This document shows, piece after piece, positions 41,986 through 47,721 of a DNA stretch of 47,721 nucleotides. The first letter of the stretch is position 1. The number at the start of each line of letters is the position of its first letter. The stretch is from assembly GCA_050732775.1 (NCBI GenBank), contig JBOHRN010000028.1, positions 1 to 47,721 on the forward strand, given 5' to 3'. The notes beneath the pieces were generated by a model. It did not search any database. It worked only from the letters and a program-made list of their open reading frames with translations, and had not been told where the DNA came from. This DNA is from JBOHRN01 sp050732775. GTDB lineage: Bacteria > Gemmatimonadota > Gemmatimonadetes > Longimicrobiales > Longimicrobiaceae. Position numbers and translations under genes: made by a program.

Positions 41986-44379
41986 TCACTCGATCGGGAT
42001 CTGATCGAAGGTAAGGTTGAGGATCGGATACTCCCGCCAGTCCTCGTAGTCGAAGTGCCACCACTCGGCTTCGTAAACCGTAAAGCCCTGCTCCTCCATG
42101 GCGTCGCGCAGCAGCTCGCGGTGCCACCTCTGGAGCGAAGTGCCGCCGGGGTAGTCCGGGTACGAGCGGGCCGTGAACTCGTCGTAGCCGCCGCCCGTGG
42201 ACGCGATCTCTCCGGTCTCCAGGTCGTAAAGAGTGAGGTCCACCGCCGAGCCCCGGTTGTGGCGGGAGCCGGCGGCTGGATCGGCAACGAAGATCTTCAT
42301 ACTCTCGGGCGTCGCGTCCCAGAACGTCCGGGTGACATACCAGGGACGGTAGGCGTCGTAGATGAGCAGGCCAAACCCCTGCTCCCGAAGCTGGCGGTGC
42401 GCGCCGAGGAGAGCCTCGGCGGCCGGTCGCTGGAGGAACGCCCTGGGCTCCCGATAGAAAACCGAGTTCATGAAGTTGTTGGTCGTGGCGTAGCGGATGT
42501 CGAACCGGATGGCCGGGTCTAGCGTCGCCAGATCGACCAGGTCGGGTTCGCGGAAGTCGCCCGCCTCCCGTGGCGGCTCCGCGGCGAGCGCCTCCGCCCG
42601 CAACTCTTCGACCGGCCGCACCGGATCGATCCGAAATGTCTCCCCTTCATCCGGTCCCACCATGCGACGCGGGAATACCACGCCGGCCGCCTCAGCGCGG
42701 GTGGCCCGGCCATCGGGCCCGCGCGTGAAGATCAACTCCTCGCCATCGTATAAGCCCCAGTTCGGGAAGCCGTAGACATGGTCGGAAAGCTCCTCGAGGG
42801 GATACGAGAAGAACCACTCGATCAGTGCGTGTAGCCTGCCGTCCTTTTCGAGGATGTAGAGCGTGTTGTGGTCCCAGCCGTATTCGCCGATCAGGCCGCG
42901 CCACCGCTCGGGAGCGGGCCGCGGCTCGGAGATGGCGATCCGATCGAGTGTGTCGCCCCCCACCACCACCGCCTCCCCGAGCGGCGTGATGCGCGCGCCG
43001 TAGGCTAGCGGATCGTCGACAATCAGGGAATCTTCCGCGAGCGAGCGTACCCGCAGGCGAAGGCCTCGCCGTGTCAGATATAGCTTCCCGTTGCGCTCGG
43101 TGAGGTCGATGTGTTGCTCGTCATCGCCGTACCGCCCATCGAGCCGGAGCGCCAGTTCGGGCGAAACGGGACCGGTCATCGGTATCTCGGGGAGCGGATC
43201 TCCGGCGCGCACCGCCAGCATCAGCCGTAGCGCGGCGTTAGCTATCCGCTCGGTGACGGCGTTCGAGATGTCCTTGCTGGTGACCACGACGACTCCGAGC
43301 TTCTCATCCGGAAGCGCGGCGAGCTCCGTCGAGAATCCGTATATCGCCCCGCCGTGTCCGACGCGCTGGCAGCCCTCGAGCGCAGAAAGCCGGAAGCCGA
43401 TGCCGTATCCCGTGACCGGAGCGGTGTCGGCGGCGCCGGCGGGCAGGGGTTGTTCCCATTGCGGAGTCCACATCTCTTGCAGCGTTTCCGGCCGGAGTAC
43501 CCGGCCCTGCGGTCCCCGGCCGCCCGCGAATAGTGCGCTCAGGAACCGCCCGAGATCCGTTACGGTCGAGTACATGCTCCCGGCGGGAGCCATGCCGAGC
43601 TCGAACGTCGGCGCATCGAAGGTCCGGCCATCCAGCGTCCACATGGTGGCCACCGCGAGGTCGTCGATCAGGTCTGGGCGCGGCTCGAAAGAGCTGCTCT
43701 GCATGCCCAGGGGCTCGAGCACCGACCGCTCTAGGTAACTCGCGAACGGCTCGCCCTGCGTCTCCTCGAGCACGTACCCGACGGTGCCGATCGCCGCGTT
43801 CGAGTACTTGGTGTACGTCTCCGGTTCATAGACTAGCCGGGTGTCGTTCAGGCTCGCCACGGTGGCGGCGAGCGTCGGTCCGGTGGCATCGAAGTAGTTG
43901 CCGACAGGCGGCTCCCGGACGAGCCCCGAACGGTGCGACATGAGCTGCCGCAGGGTGATGGGCGCGCCGTAAGGGTTCTCCGGCCGGAAGTCGGGGAGAT
44001 ACCGCGATACCGGCGCGTCCAGCTCGAGCTCGCCACGCTCGGCTAGTTGCATGACGGCGATGTCCGTGAACAGCTTCGATACGGAGCCAACGCGGTAGAC
44101 GGTCTCCTCGGTCGCCGGTGTGCCAGCGTCCGGAACTGCGTGCCCGAAGCCGTCCGCCCAGACTACTTCCTGGTCATCCACCAGCGCGATGGATAGCGCC
44201 GGCAGTGCTTTGTCCTCCATCTCGTGGGCGATGAAGGTCCGCAGCTCGCCAACGGCGGCTGCGTACTTCCCCCCGGCACCGGCGAGGCCGGTGCCGGGGG
44301 CGCACGCCGCTAGCGCCAGGGGTAATGCCCACAGCGCGCGATGCCGTATCTTCATGCCAGGCGCCATTTTGCGAATCAT
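41986..44379 (-). CDS. fusion: beta-lactamase-fold serine hydrolase + VanX-type D-Ala-D-Ala dipeptidase
   Basis: A 797-residue lipoprotein (LALAAC, Cys26). Part 1 (about 40-370) is a class C beta-lactamase-like serine hydrolase: S99-V-S-K102 (GSVSKLF), Tyr-Ser-Asn in TKYSNAAIG and HGG in RVGHGGAIYG. A beta-rich linker of about 200 residues follows. Part 2 (about 605-797) is a peptidase M15D domain: DIRYATTNNF, DAYRPW, SRHNRGSAVDL (zinc H707, D714) and EWWHFD (catalytic E772, zinc H775), as in VanX. All catalytic residues of both parts are present. ATG 44379 shares its A with the TGA of the upstream gene. In the families the parts act on D-Ala-D-Ala peptides or esters, so cell-wall peptide recycling is likely. 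Confidence 0.9.
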   Translation of the reverse strand: MIRKMAPGMKIRHRALWALPLALAACAPGTGLAGAGGKYAAAVGELRTFIAHEMEDKALPALSIALVDDQEVVWADGFGHAVPDAGTPATEETVYRVGSVSKLFTDIAVMQLAERGELELDAPVSRYLPDFRPENPYGAPITLRQLMSHRSGLVREPPVGNYFDATGPTLAATVASLNDTRLVYEPETYTKYSNAAIGTVGYVLEETQGEPFASYLERSVLEPLGMQSSSFEPRPDLIDDLAVATMWTLDGRTFDAPTFELGMAPAGSMYSTVTDLGRFLSALFAGGRGPQGRVLRPETLQEMWTPQWEQPLPAGAADTAPVTGYGIGFRLSALEGCQRVGHGGAIYGFSTELAALPDEKLGVVVVTSKDISNAVTERIANAALRLMLAVRAGDPLPEIPMTGPVSPELALRLDGRYGDDEQHIDLTERNGKLYLTRRGLRLRVRSLAEDSLIVDDPLAYGARITPLGEAVVVGGDTLDRIAISEPRPAPERWRGLIGEYGWDHNTLYILEKDGRLHALIEWFFSYPLEELSDHVYGFPNWGLYDGEELIFTRGPDGRATRAEAAGVVFPRRMVGPDEGETFRIDPVRPVEELRAEALAAEPPREAGDFREPDLVDLATLDPAIRFDIRYATTNNFMNSVFYREPRAFLQRPAAEALLGAHRQLREQGFGLLIYDAYRPWYVTRTFWDATPESMKIFVADPAAGSRHNRGSAVDLTLYDLETGEIASTGGGYDEFTARSYPDYPGGTSLQRWHRELLRDAMEEQGFTVYEAEWWHFDYEDWREYPILNLTFDQIPIE

Positions 44380-45980
44380 CAAGGCGCGGCCGGGTCGTCC
44401 GCCGCACGGTCGAAGTCGGCGACCTCCTGGATCCGCATCTCGCTCACCTTGCCCATCGCATCGAGCTTGAAGGTTACGAAGTTCGCTCCCAGGCGCGCGT
44501 CGGGCCAGGTGGCGCGGAAGGTATCATAGTGCCAGTGCTTGAGCTCGGCCGCGAACGCTTCGCCAAAACGTGCGAAGAGCGCGCCGTTCTCAAGAGTGAC
44601 GGTTGCGTTTCCGTACATTTCATTCTCGTAGGTGCCGGCGTATCCCTCGAGGGTGAGCGAGGGCGTCGTTCCGGTCACACGCGTCTCCGCGGCGGCCGCC
44701 CGGGCCGCTTCCGTTCGAGCCTTGGCTTGCTCGAGCCGCGCCAGGAAGATGGCACTCCAGTCGCGCGTCGGCGCGCCCAGATATGCGTCGGCGATCCGGT
44801 ACATCAACGCCGAGAACAGGTTGTTGTGTCCCTCCGTGTTGGTAAGGATGACCATACCGGCCTGCCGCTGGGGAATCAGGGCGACGAGGGAGAGCATTCC
44901 GTCGATGCCCCCCGTATGGGAAAGCACTTGCGCACCGTGATAATCGCGCATCGCGACGCCAAGGCCGTAAGCCGCAAAGTGGGTAGATGGGAAAAGCGAG
45001 TCCGGCGCGAACGGCATCAGGGTTTGAGGCGATGTGATCTCCGCGAGAGTGGCGGCCTCGATCAGTTCGGTTCCGGCGTAGCATCCGTTACCAAGCAGCA
45101 TGCGGAGCCATTGCGCCATCTCGAGGGCGCTCGAGTTGATCGAGCCGGCGGGCGCCATGTTGTCGATGTTGTGCCAGGCCACCGGCACCAGCTCACCGTC
45201 GTCGTACAGGTGCGGCGTGGCGACGTTGCCGTCCACCGGAAGCTGGCGGGTGCTGGTGTTGCTCGTGGTCATGCCGAGCGGCCGGAAGATCCGCTGCTCG
45301 ATGACATCGTCCCAGCTTTCGCCGGCCGCGGCCGCAACCGCCTCGCCGGCCGCGAGGAACATGATGTTCTGATAGCCGAACTCCGAGCGGAAGCTCGAGT
45401 TCGGCTCGAGAAAGCGGACCCGCCGGAGGATCTCGGCGCGGTCGTACCCCGTTCCGTACCAGAGCAGATCGCCCCGCCGACCCAGTCCGCTGCGGTGCGA
45501 CAGCAGGTCCCGAACGGTGATCTCCCGAGAGACGTACGGATCGTATAGCTGGAATGCCGGGAGATGCTCCGTGGCCGCGTCGGACCACTGCATCGTTCCC
45601 TCGTCCACCATCATGCCCGCGGCCACCGCGGTGAAGAGTTTGGTGTTCGAGCCGATCGCGAAGAGCGTATTCTCGTCCACGGGCTCGGGCCGGCCAACCT
45701 CCCGCACGCCGTAACCCTCCGCGAAAACGACTGAATCGCCCGCCACCACCGCCACGGAGAGCCCCGCGATTCCCCAATCGCTCACCGCCCGCTCGATGTA
45801 CGCGTCGAGTCCGCGGAGCGGGTTCTCCGGGGTCGGCCCCGGAACCGTTGACGGACTGGTCGCACAAGCGGCGAGTACGCCAGTGAGCGCGAGTGAAATC
45901 GGTATCGCTTGTCGTTTCCTGGTTTCCGCGATCGCGAGAGGCAGGCGCACAGGCGGCAACCCCAACTCAACGTGTGGCAT
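44379..45980 (-). CDS. beta-lactamase-fold serine hydrolase lipoprotein, paralogue 2
   Basis: A 533-residue protein. The ATG at 45980 is chosen because it overlaps the end of the preceding paralogue and gives a lipoprotein signal (VLAAC, Cys39); the frame is open much further upstream over the neighbour. S111-N-T-K114 (GSNTKLF), Tyr-Gln-Asn in FGYQNIMFLAAGE and the HTGG of VLSHTGGIDG are the catalytic motifs. The C-terminal domain (about 425-530, TGTTPSLTLEGYAGTYENEMYG) is the beta-barrel DUF3471 type. Likely a periplasmic DD-peptidase, esterase or D-amino-acid amidase; the substrate is not known. Confidence 0.88.
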   Translation of the reverse strand: MPHVELGLPPVRLPLAIAETRKRQAIPISLALTGVLAACATSPSTVPGPTPENPLRGLDAYIERAVSDWGIAGLSVAVVAGDSVVFAEGYGVREVGRPEPVDENTLFAIGSNTKLFTAVAAGMMVDEGTMQWSDAATEHLPAFQLYDPYVSREITVRDLLSHRSGLGRRGDLLWYGTGYDRAEILRRVRFLEPNSSFRSEFGYQNIMFLAAGEAVAAAAGESWDDVIEQRIFRPLGMTTSNTSTRQLPVDGNVATPHLYDDGELVPVAWHNIDNMAPAGSINSSALEMAQWLRMLLGNGCYAGTELIEAATLAEITSPQTLMPFAPDSLFPSTHFAAYGLGVAMRDYHGAQVLSHTGGIDGMLSLVALIPQRQAGMVILTNTEGHNNLFSALMYRIADAYLGAPTRDWSAIFLARLEQAKARTEAARAAAAETRVTGTTPSLTLEGYAGTYENEMYGNATVTLENGALFARFGEAFAAELKHWHYDTFRATWPDARLGANFVTFKLDAMGKVSEMRIQEVADFDRAADDPAAP

Positions 45981-47517
45981 CCGGACCCTCATCCGTATCG
46001 GGGACGCGCTCGAACTCGGCGAAGCCCCGCAAATCGAGCTCCGCCACCTTACCCATCGGGTCCAGGGTGAAGCTGGCGTACATGCTTCCGAGCGACGCGT
46101 CGCGCCACTCCGCCTCGAAGGTGTCGTAGTGCCAGTGCTCGAGATCGGCGACAAAGGCCGGTCCGCGGCGGATGACCAAGCCGCCGTTCTCGAGCCGGAT
46201 TTCGATATCGCCGTAAATTTCGTTCCGGTAGGTGCCGGCGTACTCCTCGAGGGTGAGCGAGGGGTTCGTGCCGGTGACGCGCGCCTCCTCGAACTCACTT
46301 TGCTGCTCTTCGCCGGCGGCCCGCAGGTTGTCGAAGCTTGCCAGGAGCCGGCCGCTCCAGTCCGTTTGCGGTGCGCCGAGGTAGGCATCGAAGATGCGAT
46401 GCATCAACGCATAGGTCAGGCCGTTAGGAAGGTTCGTCAGGATGACGAATCCCAGCTCCTCCTCGGGCATCATTCCCACTAGTGCGTGCATGCCATCGAT
46501 GTTCCCGCCGTGCTGGACAACTTTGCGGCCCAGGTAATCGTGCAGGATCCACCCCATGCCGTAAGTCAGGAAGTGCGACTCCGGAGCCATCATCCCCCAT
46601 GCCCCCTGCTGCGGCATGATGGTGTGGGGTGTCTGCATCTCGCGCACGGCCGCGGGGCTGAGGATGGTGTCGCCCTGGTGGACGCCCTGGTTCAGATTGA
46701 GGCGTACCCACTGCGCCATCTCGAGCACGTTGGAGTTGATGGATCCGGCGGGAGCGATGTTGTCGATGTTGCGGTATTCGATCGGCCGGACCTCGTCGTC
46801 GATCTCGGCGTGCGGGGTGGCGACGTTCGGCTGACCCCGCAATTCGAAGGTGCTGGTGTTGCTGACGTTCATCCCCAGGGGGGTGAAGATGCGCTCGTCC
46901 ACGAACTCGTCCCAACTCTTGCCGGTCACCCGCGGCAGCATCTGCCCGGCGGCGAGGTACATGAGGTTCTGGTAGCCGAAGTGCGAGCGGAAGCTCCAGG
47001 TGGGCTCCAGATAGCGCACCCGGCGCAGGATCTCGTCGCGGTCGAAGTCAGTGCCGTACCAGAGCAGATCACCGCGCGCCAGCCCGCTGCGGTGCGTCAG
47101 CAGGTCGCGCACCGTGAGCTCCCGAGTCACGTACGGGTCGAAGAGCCGAAAAGAGGGCAGGTGCTGGGTGGCGGGATCGCTCCACTCCACCTTGTCCTCA
47201 TCGACGAGCATGGCGACCGCGGCGGCGGTGAAGGCCTTGCTGGACGAGCCGATCGCGAAGAGAGTCCGCTCATCCACCCGGGCCGGCTCGCCCAGTTCCC
47301 GGACCCCGAAGCCGCGCGCATAGACGACGGAGTCGTCCTTGACGACCGCGATGGCTAGCCCGGGGATATCCCAGTCGTCCATTCCGCGTTCGATGTAATC
47401 GTTCAAGCCGGCCAGCGGCGCGGGCTGGGCGGAGAGCGGCGGCGCGACCGCCAGGAAAACGAGCAGCAGAATGCTCAACGGCCGGGCGAACGACGGGAAC
47501 GCTGCAGTCATCTTCAT
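45967..47517 (-). CDS. beta-lactamase-fold serine hydrolase, paralogue 1
   Basis: A 516-residue exported protein. ATG 47517 has GGAGGA upstream and starts a signal peptide (SILLLVFLAVAPPLSAQ); the lipobox of the other paralogues is missing. S91-S-S-K94 (GSSSKAF), Tyr-Gln-Asn in FGYQNLMYLAAGQ and HGG in VVQHGGNIDG form the active site. The same C-terminal barrel (TGTNPSLTLEEYAGTYRNEIYG) follows. High similarity to the 533-residue neighbour shows a tandem duplication. It is the first complete gene of a coupled three-gene run. Confidence 0.9.
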   Translation of the reverse strand: MKMTAAFPSFARPLSILLLVFLAVAPPLSAQPAPLAGLNDYIERGMDDWDIPGLAIAVVKDDSVVYARGFGVRELGEPARVDERTLFAIGSSSKAFTAAAVAMLVDEDKVEWSDPATQHLPSFRLFDPYVTRELTVRDLLTHRSGLARGDLLWYGTDFDRDEILRRVRYLEPTWSFRSHFGYQNLMYLAAGQMLPRVTGKSWDEFVDERIFTPLGMNVSNTSTFELRGQPNVATPHAEIDDEVRPIEYRNIDNIAPAGSINSNVLEMAQWVRLNLNQGVHQGDTILSPAAVREMQTPHTIMPQQGAWGMMAPESHFLTYGMGWILHDYLGRKVVQHGGNIDGMHALVGMMPEEELGFVILTNLPNGLTYALMHRIFDAYLGAPQTDWSGRLLASFDNLRAAGEEQQSEFEEARVTGTNPSLTLEEYAGTYRNEIYGDIEIRLENGGLVIRRGPAFVADLEHWHYDTFEAEWRDASLGSMYASFTLDPMGKVAELDLRGFAEFERVPDTDEGPDATR

Positions 47518-47721
47518 GCCATCCTCCAGGAGTAGAAGAGGGGAACAGGACGGACTGCCAGTGGACAACCGTCGTTACGCCAGTGCCCCGATCGCGTAGG
47601 GTGATAGAAGTTCCCATCCCAACGGACTAGGTCGTCGATGGTGGTGTAAACCGCGCCGTCACCCGTCTGCTCGAATAGCGACATGTCGATGCGGAACGCA
47701 CCATCCTCGCTGAGCGGTGCG
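47514..47721 (-). pseudogene. fragment of a further beta-lactamase-fold serine hydrolase (runs off window)
   Basis: The minus-strand frame is open from the window edge to TGA at 47516-47514. EDGAFRIDMSLFEQ and GDGAVYTTIDDLVRWDGNFY are the internal region of a class C beta-lactamase-like protein, usually followed by about 150-250 further residues. Instead the sequence becomes unlike the family after NFYHP and stops within 32 codons, exactly over the start of paralogue 1. So a third copy seems to have lost its 3' end; its 5' end lies outside the window. Confidence 0.65.

Noticed and set aside
44325..45548. 407-codon plus-strand frame opposite the serine hydrolase genes
   Set aside because: Antisense shadow with no recognisable domain or ribosome site; the minus strand has active-site motifs.
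1..47721. tRNA or rRNA genes, CRISPR arrays, insertion sequences, integrases
   Set aside because: No cloverleaf, rRNA core segment, spaced short repeat series, transposase or recombinase motif was seen on reading both strands; short degenerate cases could be missed without a search tool.

Overview
The window is high-GC DNA from a didermic bacterium. TonB-dependent uptake, an RND-pump remnant, many lipoproteins with clear lipoboxes, M14 peptidases, LVIVD-repeat and DUF305 proteins, and a eukaryote-like kinase/phosphatase/FHA operon together fit Gemmatimonadota best. That placement is inferred from gene content; no rRNA or other marker gene is present. Many genes overlap by 4 bases (ATGA or GTGA), several have no visible Shine-Dalgarno sequence, and TTG/GTG starts are common.

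Left part (1-13985): the end of an unknown gene, a secreted two-PDZ protein, the 3' third of an RND efflux pump cut off next to an M14 peptidase gene, and then a vitamin B12 uptake operon. The operon has a plausible promoter, a complete cobalamin riboswitch with a 6-bp P1 helix, a competing antiterminator and an intrinsic terminator, followed by translationally coupled btuF-btuC-btuD-btuB and a CobC-like phosphatase. Behind it on the minus strand is a short possible transcript with a 12-base Shine-Dalgarno match, a 21-codon reading frame and a terminator. An NTF2-like protein, an orphan lipoprotein and dihydrolipoyl dehydrogenase follow.

Centre (14072-28420): a tightly coupled operon encodes an FHA protein, a class B penicillin-binding protein, a SEDS glycosyltransferase, a PP2C phosphatase, a second FHA protein and a TPR-tailed Ser/Thr kinase. 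This is the gene content of the actinobacterial pknB/pstP/rodA/pbpA/fhaA cluster, here in an apparently Gram-negative cell. A 101-residue unknown and a CPBP membrane protease trail it. Metabolic genes follow: acetyl-CoA synthetase, a methyltransferase, NADP-type glutamate dehydrogenase and a succinate-semialdehyde dehydrogenase.

Right part (28434-47721) is more accessory: small unknown proteins, a DUF4112 protein, an FMN reductase, an Arg/Asp-rich secreted protein, a lower-GC jelly-roll-like lipoprotein, a HAD-hydrolase fragment and a second M14 peptidase. Then come two arrays. The first (35699-41963) is a His-tailed lipoprotein divergent from a duplicated DUF305 + LVIVD module, all five proteins being predicted lipoproteins. 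The second (41986-47721, minus strand) is a coupled run of beta-lactamase-fold serine hydrolases whose last member is fused to a VanX-type D-Ala-D-Ala dipeptidase, with a truncated further copy at the window edge. The duplicated DUF305/LVIVD module and the serine hydrolase-VanX fusion are the best candidates for undescribed systems.
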